Below, piece after piece: positions 19,630-29,438 of a DNA stretch of 64,000 nucleotides. A model generated the notes under the pieces. The model was given only the letters and a program-made list of their open reading frames with translations, did not search any database and was not told the origin of the DNA. The DNA lies in contig CAMCYF010000003.1 in assembly GCA_945883825.1 (NCBI GenBank), positions 38,273-102,272 of the forward strand. Direction: 5' to 3'. The number at the start of each line of letters is the position of its first letter. Within the stretch, counting starts at the first letter, position 1. This stretch comes from Chitinophaga pinensis (GTDB taxonomy: Bacteria; Bacteroidota; Bacteroidia; Flavobacteriales_D; Crocinitomicaceae). The translations under genes and the position numbers were made by a program.

Positions 19630-20904
19630 TTACAACTTATTTTTAACAACAAATCGTGCAGTTTCTCGAGTTTTTTGTTCTACTAAAATTACTTTTCCTT
19701 TCGTCATTTTCGAAATTATTTGCTCATCGTAATGGCGTATTGTAATAAGCTCTAATCCTTCGTTGTATTTTATAGTGTATTCTTTTTTGAAGTATTCGAG
19801 AATTTTTTCTTTGTTAATTTTTAGTTCGTCTAGCAAAATAGAAAAACTTAAGGCGGAATTTTGCATTAGGTTAATTTTTGCAGAGCAAGCTGAGAGACCT
19901 TTGAATAGAATGCTTAGGTTTTCTTCAACAATGAAAGAGAAATCATTTGGAGTAAAAGAAAATAGTACTTGATTATGTTTCACGATAAAAGATGCAATAA
20001 GTTTATCATTTTCTGTGCTTTCTTGAATTATTGTCCCTTCATTTAACGGTTCAAGGAAAGATTTCACATACAGTGGAATGCCTTTATTTTGGAGTGGCTT
20101 TATAGTTTTTGGGTGAATAACACTGGCACCGTAATAAGAAAGTTCTAGCGCTTCTTTGTACGATATTTTATCTAATTTTTTAGTGTTTTCAAAATATTTT
20201 GGATCAGCATTTAACATTCCAGGCACATCTTTCCAAATGGTTACACTTTCAGCATTACAGCAATAGGCAAAGATTGCAGCAGAATAATCGGAGCCCTCTC
20301 TTCCAAGTGTAGTTGATTCCCCATCTGCTGTAGCACCAATAAACCCTTGAGTAATTAATAATTTATTCTCTTTTATTTTTGGTAAAATCTTCTTTGAAAT
20401 AGCTATTTCAGTTTTTTTCCAATCCACATTAGCTTCTTGGAAATTATTGTCTGTTTGAATTAATTCTCTTGCATCAATCCACATTGCAGAAAAATTATTT
20501 TTGCTTAAATAAGCACTCAGAATATACGAAGAAAGGACTTCTCCTAAAGAAACAATTTGATCGTATTCGAATGAAAAATTTTGAGAATATGGTAAATTGA
20601 ATTTAGCTTTTAGATGATCAAATACTACTTCAATTTTATTATAAATTGGATTTGAATTAGTTTTAATAAGTTCATTTAAAAGATCAATATGAAATTTTTC
20701 TAGTTCAGCAATACTTTTTAGGAATGTCAACTTATCCATTGAATGGTATGCTTGATGAATTTCCTCCAGTTTATTTGTAGTTTTTCCGATAGCAGATAAA
20801 ACAACTAGAATTTCTTCATCAGGGAATAATGACATTATTTTTGAGACATTTCTGATTGCTGACGCATCTTTTACGGAAGCCCCACCAAATTTGAATACTT
20901 TCAT
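19630..20904 (-). CDS. Aspartate kinase
   Basis: First enzyme of the aspartate-family pathway (lysine, methionine, threonine, diaminopimelate). N-terminal kinase motif VFKFGGASVKDA; substrate and ATP region TQGFIGATADGESTTLGREGSD; and IWKDVPGMLNADP, all typical of aspartokinases. The C-terminal part (from about residue 290) is ACT-domain-like, which suggests feedback regulation, but the effector cannot be told from sequence. Monofunctional, 424 residues. 43 bp downstream of gpsA. Confidence 0.92.
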   Translation of the reverse strand: MKVFKFGGASVKDASAIRNVSKIMSLFPDEEILVVLSAIGKTTNKLEEIHQAYHSMDKLTFLKSIAELEKFHIDLLNELIKTNSNPIYNKIEVVFDHLKAKFNLPYSQNFSFEYDQIVSLGEVLSSYILSAYLSKNNFSAMWIDARELIQTDNNFQEANVDWKKTEIAISKKILPKIKENKLLITQGFIGATADGESTTLGREGSDYSAAIFAYCCNAESVTIWKDVPGMLNADPKYFENTKKLDKISYKEALELSYYGASVIHPKTIKPLQNKGIPLYVKSFLEPLNEGTIIQESTENDKLIASFIVKHNQVLFSFTPNDFSFIVEENLSILFKGLSACSAKINLMQNSALSFSILLDELKINKEKILEYFKKEYTIKYNEGLELITIRHYDEQIISKMTKGKVILVEQKTRETARFVVKNKL

Positions 20905-20947
20905 TTTACTAGTTTACAATGACAAAAATAGGGAATCAGAATTTGAA

Positions 20948-21952
20948 TTAAGATAATTTATTTGAAAGCTTTTTAATTTCAAGAGCAGGATTTGCATTTT
21001 TATAGAGTATTTCATAGACCGCATCCAAAATAGGCATTTCTACTTGAAATTTTTTGTTGATTTCAATTAAGCATTTTGTAGCGTAATAACCTTCAGCAAT
21101 CATATTCATTTCTAATTGGGCATTTTTTACAGAATAACCTTTACCGATCATATGTCCAAATGTTCTATTTCTTGAAAAATTGGAGTAGGAGGTAACCAAT
21201 AAGTCCCCTAAATAAGCGCTAGTTTTTGTATCGCGGTGCACAGGGCTTACAACATCAATAAAACGTTCAATTTCTTGTATGGCATTTGCAATTAAAACTG
21301 CTTGGAAATTATCGCCGTATCCTAAACCAGCTGATATACCTGAGCAAAGAGCATAGACATTTTTTAGTATTGCAGAAAATTCAGTGCCAAATAAATCGTC
21401 AGATAGCGTTGTTTTTATATATCGACATCTCAATAATTCTGACATTTCTTTCGCAATAAGATTATTTTCACAAGCAATTGTAAGGTAGGATAATCTTTCT
21501 AATGCGACTTCTTCAGCATGGCAGGGCCCACAAATAATTCCTATATTATTGTAAGGAGTAGCAAAAGATTTATGAATAAATCGTGCAGGGATTGCATTGA
21601 ATTCAGGTACAATTCCTTTAACTGCTGAGAAAACGATTTTATTACTTAAAAGACCTTCCGGTAAGTCCTTAAAAAGAGCTGTTAAAAAAGCGGAAGGAGT
21701 AGCAATTATTATGATTTCAGCATTTTCAATTGTTTCAATTAGATTAGCGCTAAGATGTAGCTTTTTAGTGTCAAATTCAATAGATTGTAGATATCTAGGA
21801 TTGTGCTTGAACTGAAGTATATGTTCTATTGCCTCTTCATTTCTCATCCACCAACCAACCGTTGATAGGTTATTGCAAAAAAGTTTTACGAGTGCAGTAG
21901 CCCAACTTCCTCCACCAACTACAGCTATTTTTAATTTTTCATTTGTTTTCAT
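20948..21952 (-). CDS. gpsA: NAD(P)-dependent glycerol-3-phosphate dehydrogenase GpsA
   Basis: Produces sn-glycerol-3-phosphate for phospholipid synthesis. N-terminal Rossmann loop VVGGGSWATALVKLF (from residue 11), KGIVPE, GPCHAEEVA, the catalytic-Lys segment AILKNVYALCSGI, GYGDNFQAVLI and GDLLVTSYSNFSRNRTFG. 334 residues, normal. First gene of the minus-strand run gpsA-aspartokinase-feoA-feoB-corA. Confidence 0.95.
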   Translation of the reverse strand: MKTNEKLKIAVVGGGSWATALVKLFCNNLSTVGWWMRNEEAIEHILQFKHNPRYLQSIEFDTKKLHLSANLIETIENAEIIIIATPSAFLTALFKDLPEGLLSNKIVFSAVKGIVPEFNAIPARFIHKSFATPYNNIGIICGPCHAEEVALERLSYLTIACENNLIAKEMSELLRCRYIKTTLSDDLFGTEFSAILKNVYALCSGISAGLGYGDNFQAVLIANAIQEIERFIDVVSPVHRDTKTSAYLGDLLVTSYSNFSRNRTFGHMIGKGYSVKNAQLEMNMIAEGYYATKCLIEINKKFQVEMPILDAVYEILYKNANPALEIKKLSNKLS

Positions 21953-22177
21953 TGCTACAAATGTAAAAAAGAATAAGAGAATTTAACGATTTACCTTTTT
22001 TAGGTTTGATTGTGAATTTTTAATTACTTATTATCTGGTGATTCAGTCACCATTTTTAATGATTTATTGTGGTTTTCCCTAAAAGATTTTTGCCTTTTTA
22101 ATTTTTACTTTTTATAATAATTTTGCCAAAGCACTATAAGATAATGTTTTATCATAATCCAGTATTAAAAAAAAAGC

Positions 22178-22205
22178 AAAAAAAAAGGGCTGAAAAGCCC
22201 TTTAA
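22178..22205 (-). terminator. Terminator of the first outer-membrane paralog gene
   Basis: On the minus strand AAAGGGC, a 6-base loop, then GCCCTTT followed by a T-run, 20 bp after the stop of the 22225-22902 gene. The rest of the 272-bp gap to gpsA (21953-22177) holds no gene I can support. Confidence 0.75.
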
Positions 22206-22224
22206 TGTATTAAAAATGTAGAAA

Positions 22225-22902
22225 TTAAAATTTGTATGTAGCTCCAACTGCAACATTAAAAATATTTCCCATTTTGTCATTTACTCTTGAATCTTGTCCA
22301 GGATTAACATATAAACTTTGTTTTACTAAAAGTTTTGTGGAAAGATCTAAATTGATTGAAATTTTATCATTTAACTTATATTGAGGAGTTAAACCAAACA
22401 CGATATTAACCATATCATCATTTCCTTTTAACCCTGGATCTGATGGTGTTATATTATTATCTGTGTTAAATTTTTTGACATTAGAATTAGACATTGTCGA
22501 TAAACCAAGTCCAGCATGAAAGTTTAAACCCATTTTTTCAGGTATAAAAGACATGAATTTCAATTTCTTTAAATTTACTACTGCCTCAATAGAACCACTG
22601 ATTAAAGAAGAATTATCTGTAGATGAAGAATCAGACCTAACATTACCAGTAGTTTTAAACCCATCATAAGAAATACCACCTCTAATAGAAAGTAATTCAT
22701 TTAGTTGGTAACGAACTCCTCCATCAGCATGAATTCCTGGTGAAACCTTATAATTAGTTAAAGTGTCAGATATTACAGTGTCAGCTGCAACAGCTCCACC
22801 AAAGCGACCTCCAACGTTTACGTCAAGGCTTAATTTCTTAATAAATTGTGCATTACTGAATAATGCGACAACTGTAAATAAAATTGTAAATAAATGTTTC
22901 AT
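22225..22902 (-). CDS. Outer-membrane beta-barrel protein (paralog 1)
   Basis: Exported 225-residue protein: signal peptide 1-18 (FSNAQ), then alternating hydrophobic/polar strands ending in VAVGATYKF, whose terminal Phe is typical of outer-membrane barrels. Eight or so strands are likely. Conserved segments shared with the neighbour: IKKLSLDVNVGGRFGGA, NELLSIRGGISYDGFKT, PQYKLNDKISINLDLSTK. Specific function unknown. It and the 23090-23752 gene arose by tandem duplication and each carries its own terminator-like hairpin. Confidence 0.75.
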   Translation of the reverse strand: MKHLFTILFTVVALFSNAQFIKKLSLDVNVGGRFGGAVAADTVISDTLTNYKVSPGIHADGGVRYQLNELLSIRGGISYDGFKTTGNVRSDSSSTDNSSLISGSIEAVVNLKKLKFMSFIPEKMGLNFHAGLGLSTMSNSNVKKFNTDNNITPSDPGLKGNDDMVNIVFGLTPQYKLNDKISINLDLSTKLLVKQSLYVNPGQDSRVNDKMGNIFNVAVGATYKF

Positions 22903-23089
22903 AAGTTTTTTTTAATAAGATTATATATTATTTTATACAAAAATAGTAAAAAATTATTTAATATATATACTTTTTTTAATATTAGCTAAAACATTGCACT
23001 TAGCTCAATTTTTAAAATCACAAAATCTTTGACAGAAATAAGCAAAAAAAAGGACTGAAAAACCCTTTGATGTGTAAAAAATGTAGAAA

Positions 23090-23752
23090 TTAAAATTTGT
23101 ATGTTGCTCCAACTGCAACATTAAAAATACTTCCTATTTTATCGTTTACTGTAGCATCTTGATTAGGATTAACATACATATTTTGCTTTAACAATATTCT
23201 GCATGCTAAATCTAAATTGATTGAAATTTTATCATTTAACTTGTATTGAGGTGTTAGACCAAAAATAATGTTAATCATGTCATCATTTCCTTTGATTCCA
23301 GGATCAGAAAATTCTTTACCTTCTTTAAATTTAGTATTAGATAATGACGATAAACCAAATCCACCGTGAAAATTTAAGTCCATTTTTTCATTTGTTAATT
23401 CCAAAAACTTCAATTTCTTTAAATTGAGTACTGCTTCAATAGATGCACTCATTAATGAAGAATTATCGCTTTCAGAACCAAGACTAGTTGTAAATACATC
23501 ATAAGAAATACCGCCTCTGAGAGAAATTAATTCATTTAGGCGGTAACTTACTCCGCCATCTACATGTATTCCGGGAGAAAGCACAGCTTTTTCTTTGCTT
23601 ATTGTGTCAACGGGAATAGTGCAAAAGCAAGAATCTGATATCGCTCCTCCAAACCGCCCTCCAACGTTTACGTCAAGACTTAATTTTTTAATAAATTGAG
23701 CATTACTTAATAATGCTAAAACAGTAAAAGAAATGGTAAATAAGATTTTCAT
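23090..23752 (-). CDS. Outer-membrane beta-barrel protein (paralog 2)
   Basis: Tandem copy of the 22225-22902 gene. An ATG at 23788 is possible, but alignment with paralog 1 and the signal peptide (MKILFTISFTVLALLSNAQ) place the start at 23752, giving 220 residues. Same C-terminal strand VAVGATYKF. The main divergence is near residues 38-55, where this copy has a short Cys-containing insertion (DSCFCTIP). Its downstream hairpin at about 23045-23066 has decayed (AAAGG/CCTTT with mismatches). Confidence 0.75.
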   Translation of the reverse strand: MKILFTISFTVLALLSNAQFIKKLSLDVNVGGRFGGAISDSCFCTIPVDTISKEKAVLSPGIHVDGGVSYRLNELISLRGGISYDVFTTSLGSESDNSSLMSASIEAVLNLKKLKFLELTNEKMDLNFHGGFGLSSLSNTKFKEGKEFSDPGIKGNDDMINIIFGLTPQYKLNDKISINLDLACRILLKQNMYVNPNQDATVNDKIGSIFNVAVGATYKF

Positions 23753-23874
23753 ATTTTTTTTTAATGATATGTAATTTGATTTTATCAATACAAATTTGAT
23801 AATTTATTTGTATTTAAATACATATTTTAGATGTATTATTTACCAACATCATTAGATGAAGCGTTTAATATTCC

Positions 23875-23882
23875 TAAATTTG
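23875..23882 (+). promoter_or_regulatory. Possible -7 element for the polysaccharide locus
   Basis: TAAATTTG matches the Bacteroidota -7 consensus TAnnTTTG, about 120 bp before the chain-length gene at 24002. No clean TTG -33 element lies about 20 bp upstream, so support is partial. The leader between it and the gene would be about 110 nt. Confidence 0.4.
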
Positions 23883-24001
23883 TATAAATTATTTATATTT
23901 TTTAAAAGTTAAGCATATATTTTTTTATGTGATTAACAGTGGCGAAGCCATAAAGAAAATTAATTTTTATTTTAGTTTGTTTCTTATTTTTAAAGTCCAA
24001 G

Positions 24002-25057
24002 ATGGAAGATAACACAAAAGATACTGAGATCTCTTTAAAAGAATTAATCCTAAATATGAATGAATGGAGAAAATATATTTTCAGTAAGTGGTTAATTTTA
24101 ACAGTAGCTATTATCTCTGGTGGTTTTCTTGGTCTACTATATTCAAGTTACAAAAAACCGGTTTACATTAGTACAATGACCTTTGCCATGGAAGATGATG
24201 GTTTAGGGCAATCTGCAGCATTAGGATTAGCGAGTCAGTTTGGTTTAGATGTAGGTGGATCATCTGGCGGTATATTTAAAGGAGGTAATGTTCTAGAGTT
24301 ATTTAAATCTCGCTTAATGGTTCAAAAGACCTTGCTTTCCGAAATATATTTCGATGGAAAAAAGCAATCATTAGCGAATGCATATCTAGACATTAAAGGC
24401 TGGCGAGATAATGCACCTAAAAATTTAGATTTTTCAAATATTGACTTACCAATAGACGCAACTGCCTTGACTAGAAAGCAGAATAAAGTTATAAGACTTA
24501 TTTATGATGAATTGATAGCAAACGAATTGGTGGTTTCTCAAAGGGATAAAAAAATTCAAATCTTTAATCTTGAAACAAGTTTTATAAATGAGTCTTTTGC
24601 TAAAGTTTTTTCTGAAACATTGGCTTCTATCGTTACTGATTTCTATGTTAGTATCAAAACCAAAAAGTCTAAGAATAACTTATCAGTTCTTGAGCAACAA
24701 ACTGACTCTGTACGACAAGAGTTAAACAATGCTTTAGCAGGTGTTGCAGTAGCTACAGATCAAACATTTGGACTCAACCCAGCATTAAATGTTCGGCGTA
24801 TTTCTACAGCAAAACAAGAAGTAGATGTAAAATTAAATACTGCAATACTTACTGAGTTGATTAAACAACAAGAATTGGCTAGAATCATGGTGCGAAAGGA
24901 GACTCCCTTTATTCAAATAATTGATAGCCCAATATTGCCTTTGCCTGAAGAAAAACTTGGTAAATTAACTGCTATTTTTTTTGGAGGATTTTTAGCAGGA
25001 TTTTTAGTGATATTGTTTCTAATTGTGAAAAGATTTATAGTTAAGAATTTACAATGA
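24002..25057 (+). CDS. Wzz-family polysaccharide chain-length determinant
   Basis: Polysaccharide co-polymerase in the inner membrane that sets the length of the surface polysaccharide made by Wzy. Two transmembrane helices bracket a periplasmic coiled-coil domain: TM1 at about residues 31-50 (WLILTVAIISGGFLGLLYSS) and TM2 at about 325-345 (AIFFGGFLAGFLVILFLIV), preceded by the usual Pro-rich stretch IIDSPILPLPEEKLG. There is no C-terminal tyrosine-kinase domain. First gene of the + strand polysaccharide operon. Confidence 0.88.
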   Translation: MEDNTKDTEISLKELILNMNEWRKYIFSKWLILTVAIISGGFLGLLYSSYKKPVYISTMTFAMEDDGLGQSAALGLASQFGLDVGGSSGGIFKGGNVLELFKSRLMVQKTLLSEIYFDGKKQSLANAYLDIKGWRDNAPKNLDFSNIDLPIDATALTRKQNKVIRLIYDELIANELVVSQRDKKIQIFNLETSFINESFAKVFSETLASIVTDFYVSIKTKKSKNNLSVLEQQTDSVRQELNNALAGVAVATDQTFGLNPALNVRRISTAKQEVDVKLNTAILTELIKQQELARIMVRKETPFIQIIDSPILPLPEEKLGKLTAIFFGGFLAGFLVILFLIVKRFIVKNLQ

Positions 25058-25126
25058 TGAAAAACTAGTAACAGGAGGAGTATATTAAAATTTGTTCATA
25101 GAACTTAATAAATTTTCAAAAATAGT

Positions 25127-26422
25127 ATGTCAAAATTAATTAAATCATTTGTAAATAAAGAAAAAATTATCTCCGTAACTGGTTTAGGATACGTAGGATT
25201 ACCTTTGGCTTTAGAATTTGCTAAGCATTTTAAAGTAATAGGTTTTGATATCAATGTATCTCGAGTAGAGTTAATGAAAAAGGGGATAGATCCGTCCAAG
25301 GAATTGGGTTCGGATGCCTTTGTAGGTTGTGATATTATCTTTACATCTAATGTAGAAGATTTGAAAAAAGCCCATTTTCATATCGTTGGAGTACCAACAG
25401 ATATTGACGAAAATAAAGTGCCTAATCTAAATCCATTGTTAGGAGCTTCCAGAAGTGTTGCTTCTGCATTAAAAAAAGGTGATTATGTAGTTTATGAATC
25501 AACAGTTTATCCGGGCTGTACTGAGGAGGACTGTGTTCCTATTCTTGAAAATATTTCAGGATTAAAAGGAGGAACTGATTTTAAATTTGGTTATAGTCCC
25601 GAACGAATAGTACCTGGTGATAAAGTAAAGACCTTAACTAACATATTAAAAATTGTATCAGGTAACGATGAGGAAGCTTTAGAAGTAATTTCGGATGTAT
25701 ATGGAACTATAATTAAAGCTGGATTGCACAAAGCAGAATCCATAAAAGTTGCTGAAGCTGCAAAAGTTATTGAAAATACACAACGCGATATAAATATTTC
25801 ATTGATGAATGAACTGGCTATTATTTTTGATAAAATGGGAATTGATACGAAGGCAGTTATTCAAGCTGCTGGAACAAAGTGGAATTTTCATAAATACCAA
25901 CCTGGCTTGGTAGGGGGGCATTGCATTAGTGTTGATCCATTTTATTTAATTCACAAAGCCAAACAATTAGGTATAGATCCTCAGGTAATTGCTGCAGGAA
26001 GAAGAGTGAATGATTTCATTCCTAGTTTTATTGCTAAAAGAATAGTACAATCTTTAATTGAGCAAGGCAAAAACCCCGGAAAATCAAAAGTTTTGGTAAT
26101 GGGTGTTACTTTTAAAGAAGATGTTTCAGATATTCGGAATTCTAAAGTCGTTGATTTAGTTAGGGAATTAATGGATTATTCGATCCAAGTGGCTGTTGTG
26201 GATCCTCATGGGAGTCCAAATGAATTAGCGCATGAATATGGAATTACATTAATAGATGAACCTGTTGGTTTATATGACATAATTGTATTGTCAGTAGGAC
26301 ATAAAGAATACATTCAAATGAAACCTGAAGATTTTCAAAAATTATCAAAAGATGAAATTTATATGTTTGATATTAAAGGAGTACTAAATCCAAATGATTA
26401 TAAAAATTACTGGAGGTTATAA
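25127..26422 (+). CDS. UDP-N-acetylhexosamine 6-dehydrogenase (nucleotide-sugar dehydrogenase)
   Basis: NAD-dependent oxidation of a UDP-sugar at C6 to a uronic acid for the polysaccharide. N-terminal Rossmann motif GLGYVGLPLALEF; central ESTVYPGCTEE; catalytic Cys in GLVGGHCISVDPFYL; C-terminal UDP-binding domain with GVTFKEDVSDIRNSKV. Overall pattern resembles TviB/WbpA-type UDP-GlcNAc dehydrogenases more than UDP-glucose dehydrogenase. The substrate assignment is by resemblance only. 431 residues. Confidence 0.88.
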   Translation: MSKLIKSFVNKEKIISVTGLGYVGLPLALEFAKHFKVIGFDINVSRVELMKKGIDPSKELGSDAFVGCDIIFTSNVEDLKKAHFHIVGVPTDIDENKVPNLNPLLGASRSVASALKKGDYVVYESTVYPGCTEEDCVPILENISGLKGGTDFKFGYSPERIVPGDKVKTLTNILKIVSGNDEEALEVISDVYGTIIKAGLHKAESIKVAEAAKVIENTQRDINISLMNELAIIFDKMGIDTKAVIQAAGTKWNFHKYQPGLVGGHCISVDPFYLIHKAKQLGIDPQVIAAGRRVNDFIPSFIAKRIVQSLIEQGKNPGKSKVLVMGVTFKEDVSDIRNSKVVDLVRELMDYSIQVAVVDPHGSPNELAHEYGITLIDEPVGLYDIIVLSVGHKEYIQMKPEDFQKLSKDEIYMFDIKGVLNPNDYKNYWRL

Positions 26423-26437
26423 TTTAATCAGAACATA

Positions 26438-26608
26438 TTGAAGGCAGATATTGTAGTAATTGAAGTAGGAATTGTTGGATTATCAACAGCGTGTCATTTA
26501 ATCAAGGAAAAATCAGAAGTAAAAGTTATTCTCCTTGAAAAGGAAGCTACATTCACTTTACATCAAACACGACATATTAGTGGTGTTATTAATTTCAGAA
26601 TAGATTAA
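26438..26608 (+). pseudogene. Relic of an L-2-hydroxyglutarate oxidase (LhgO-like) N-terminus
   Basis: Reading from TTG 26438, 56 codons encode a degenerate FAD-binding N-terminus: ADIVVIEVGIVGLSTACHL, VILLEKEATFTLHQTRHISG, then a stop. In LhgO family proteins the corresponding text is roughly IIGGGIVGLSTA...LLEKE...HQTGHNSGVIH. The dinucleotide loop has lost a glycine (GGGI to EVGI) and the catalytic-region GHNSG has become RHISG. The rest of the gene is absent, and the following 144 bp to the wzy start hold no further readable coding. Confidence 0.7.
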
Positions 26609-26752
26609 CAAATAGCAACATAATAATTGATGTATGTTATTTAAAAAAAAAGCTAATAAAGCAGTCATTGTTGCAATAAATGAGTATTAATCCACAACGA
26701 TTACAGATAATATTATGATTTAATTCACAATAGTGAAAATACCGTTTAATGA

Positions 26753-27970
26753 ATGAACTTAATTAAAAAAGAATACAAATCTGAAAAAAAGACAAATCAG
26801 TATCTCCAGGTGTTGATTTGTTTCATTTTAGGATTTCCAACCATACAAGGTGGCCTAATCACTCTATTTAGATCGGTCATTGTTATGCCATTAAAATTAG
26901 ATAGTGTTATTGCATACACCTTATATTTGGCAGTCATTTTTTTATCAATAAAGTCTATTTTTAATAGAATTAAACTCGACACAATAATACTATTGCTAGT
27001 ACTTACCATTTCATATATAATTAGCCTGTTAATAGAAGTACAGGAATTTTCTTTGCAAATGGGCATGGAATTATTATTTGGGTTTATTGTTTATACTGTG
27101 ACAAGGGCATTAAGAAGTTATGATAATTTGATTAACTACCTAAATATTACTTCGATTTTAATCATACTTTCTGTGATTATCATGTTTATACTATTTCCGA
27201 CCGAAGAAGTCACGATAAATTCATACAGCCAAACTTTTGGATATGCAATTTTACCGGCAGTAATTATTTCTTTCAATGCTTTTATGAATAACAGATCAAT
27301 GCTTCAGATAATTTATTTTGTTGCGTCATTTGTACTCGTCATCATTGCAGGAGCACGTGGTCCTTTTGTTATATCCATTTTATTCATCATGATCCGTTGT
27401 TTTCAAGGTATTAAAAGTATTGGGGAGGGAAGAAAAGTTTCGTTAACATTGATAGTGTTCTCAATTTTTGTTTTTATGTCCATTATTTTTATGTCAAAAA
27501 TTGAGGATGTGATCACCACAAATTCCTTTCAAGATTATAATAGAATTTTAGAAATGTTGAAGAAAGATGAATTGTTAGAAGATGAAGGTAGAAATTCATT
27601 GAAATCTAAATCAATAGCATTAATTTGGGACCATCCCTTTGGGATGGGTCTTGGTCAAGAAAGGGTTGCATTATCTGATATTCATAAGGAAGCAGTAGGG
27701 AATTATCCACATAACTTTTTTCTCGAAATTTTTATTCAATATGGATGGATTCTAGGTTTTACTATCACAGTATCATTGTTATATTTTATGTTCATCAGTT
27801 TTTTTAAAAATAAAAATGTTACCACAAAAAATATTTGGCTGATGTTTTTTTTTATTGGTTTCCTACCATTGATGTTTAGTGGATCATATATTAATTGGCC
27901 ATTATTTTGGTTGTTTTTGGGTTTAACAGTAAATATTATTCATGAAAATAAACTTGTTAGAAAAAATTAA
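26753..27970 (+). CDS. O-antigen polymerase/ligase-like protein (Wzy)
   Basis: Polytopic inner-membrane protein with about ten to twelve hydrophobic segments in 405 residues and a large periplasmic loop in the C-terminal half. This loop and its flank carry the family's AGARGPF and YPHNFFLEIFIQYG segments (the latter matching the PHN-FLE pattern of O-antigen polymerases/ligases). In this context polymerisation of lipid-linked repeat units is more likely than ligation. Overlaps the flippase gene by 29 nt. Confidence 0.78.
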   Translation: MNLIKKEYKSEKKTNQYLQVLICFILGFPTIQGGLITLFRSVIVMPLKLDSVIAYTLYLAVIFLSIKSIFNRIKLDTIILLLVLTISYIISLLIEVQEFSLQMGMELLFGFIVYTVTRALRSYDNLINYLNITSILIILSVIIMFILFPTEEVTINSYSQTFGYAILPAVIISFNAFMNNRSMLQIIYFVASFVLVIIAGARGPFVISILFIMIRCFQGIKSIGEGRKVSLTLIVFSIFVFMSIIFMSKIEDVITTNSFQDYNRILEMLKKDELLEDEGRNSLKSKSIALIWDHPFGMGLGQERVALSDIHKEAVGNYPHNFFLEIFIQYGWILGFTITVSLLYFMFISFFKNKNVTTKNIWLMFFFIGFLPLMFSGSYINWPLFWLFLGLTVNIIHENKLVRKN

Positions 27971-29273
27971 AGGAAATACCATCCTGAGGTCTGTATCCAT
28001 ATTAGTTTCTGGTAATATTATTGGTAGACTAATAGCCCTTTTTACCCTCCCAATTGTGTCAAGGCTATACAGCCTTGAAGATTTTGGAGAAAATGGAGTG
28101 ATTATTGCTACTGCTGGGATTATAGTAAATTTAGGAGGCCTTGGACTTAATTCGGCAGTGATGGCTCCGGATAACGATAAAGAAAGCTGTATCATTTTTA
28201 AGGTGGCTTTTTATTCAGCATCATCTATCTATTTTTTTTTGTTTGTTGTTTTTTTGGTTTTATCTCCGTGGTATGAGTTGGTACAGACTTCTTTGCCCTA
28301 CTTGATTACTTGTTTGTTGATTTTCCTTTTGGCATTTTCGTCACAGCTTAATAGCCTCCTTAATATATATGTTAACCGAAAAGGGATGAATAGGGTGCTT
28401 TTTAATAATGCTATTATCTCTGCAGTGTCTACATTATTTATTACCATCCCTTTTGGGGTGATGAGCTTCGGTGTGATTGGGCTTGTAGGAGCAGCGTTGA
28501 TTAGTGGCTTGGTGTGTGCTTTACAAATGATTTATTATGCCAATCCATTTAAAGAAAAGATTATCTGGAGTGATTTTATAACAATATTTAAAAAATACAA
28601 GGATTTTATCTTTTATCAGTACCCATCTAATTTTATTGGGAATTTTGCCGCACTGTATCCTATGCGTTTTTTTTCATCAAACTTTGGTAACGTAAAACTG
28701 GGAACTTATAATATGAATGAGCGCATCTTAGGAATCCCATTGAACTTTCTTGCAGCACCTATTACAACCATTTATTTCAGAACTGCTTCACAACAAAAAA
28801 ACCAGTTGGATCAATTAGCGCGATTTACTTATAGGTTGATAAAAAACATTATGCTGGTAGCTATTATCCCAATTATAGTATTGGCTTTATGGGGAGAAGA
28901 ATTGTTTGGGTTTGTCCTAGGGAACCAGTGGAGTGCTGCGGGTAAAATGGCTTCAGTACTCGTTATTCAATATGTATTTAATTTCTGCTCCAACAGTATC
29001 AGTTACTGCAGGGTTGCACTAAACCGACAAAAATTAAATTTGTGGGTGGTTATAATTAGATTTATACTCACAGTCGTCTCACTAGTTGTTGGAATGTATA
29101 TTTTTGATAATTTATTTGATGTTGTGGTGTTATTTTCAATTAGTATGACATTGTTTTTTATAATCGATATGGCGCTAAATTTTTATGCATTGCAGAGGTA
29201 TATTGTAAGGTATTTAATTTTTTCAGTTGTGTATGCTTTGTCTGCATTTCTGTTGGTATATTTAATTATGTAA
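27942..29273 (+). CDS. Wzx-type polysaccharide flippase
   Basis: MATE/MOP-like membrane protein with about twelve to fourteen hydrophobic segments over 443 residues. The N-terminus (SILVSGNIIGRLIALFTLPI, VSRLYSLEDFGENGVI) is typical of oligosaccharide flippases. It would move the lipid-linked repeat unit across the inner membrane for Wzy. The start ATG lies inside wzy (29-nt overlap). A 165-bp gap without a gene follows. Confidence 0.87.
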   Translation: MKINLLEKIKGNTILRSVSILVSGNIIGRLIALFTLPIVSRLYSLEDFGENGVIIATAGIIVNLGGLGLNSAVMAPDNDKESCIIFKVAFYSASSIYFFLFVVFLVLSPWYELVQTSLPYLITCLLIFLLAFSSQLNSLLNIYVNRKGMNRVLFNNAIISAVSTLFITIPFGVMSFGVIGLVGAALISGLVCALQMIYYANPFKEKIIWSDFITIFKKYKDFIFYQYPSNFIGNFAALYPMRFFSSNFGNVKLGTYNMNERILGIPLNFLAAPITTIYFRTASQQKNQLDQLARFTYRLIKNIMLVAIIPIIVLALWGEELFGFVLGNQWSAAGKMASVLVIQYVFNFCSNSISYCRVALNRQKLNLWVVIIRFILTVVSLVVGMYIFDNLFDVVVLFSISMTLFFIIDMALNFYALQRYIVRYLIFSVVYALSAFLLVYLIM

Positions 29274-29438
29274 TAATAAATTTAAAAATGAACGTCAAGC
29301 ATACCATTAATTCAAGTGGTCAGTGTTTCTAATTTTTTTGTTGTGTTTCAATGAAAACAAAAGGCAGTTTTATAACATATCCAGAATATGAGGTTCTTAA
29401 ATAGAAATTCAATTATTAAAAAGTATTATATTTAATTT

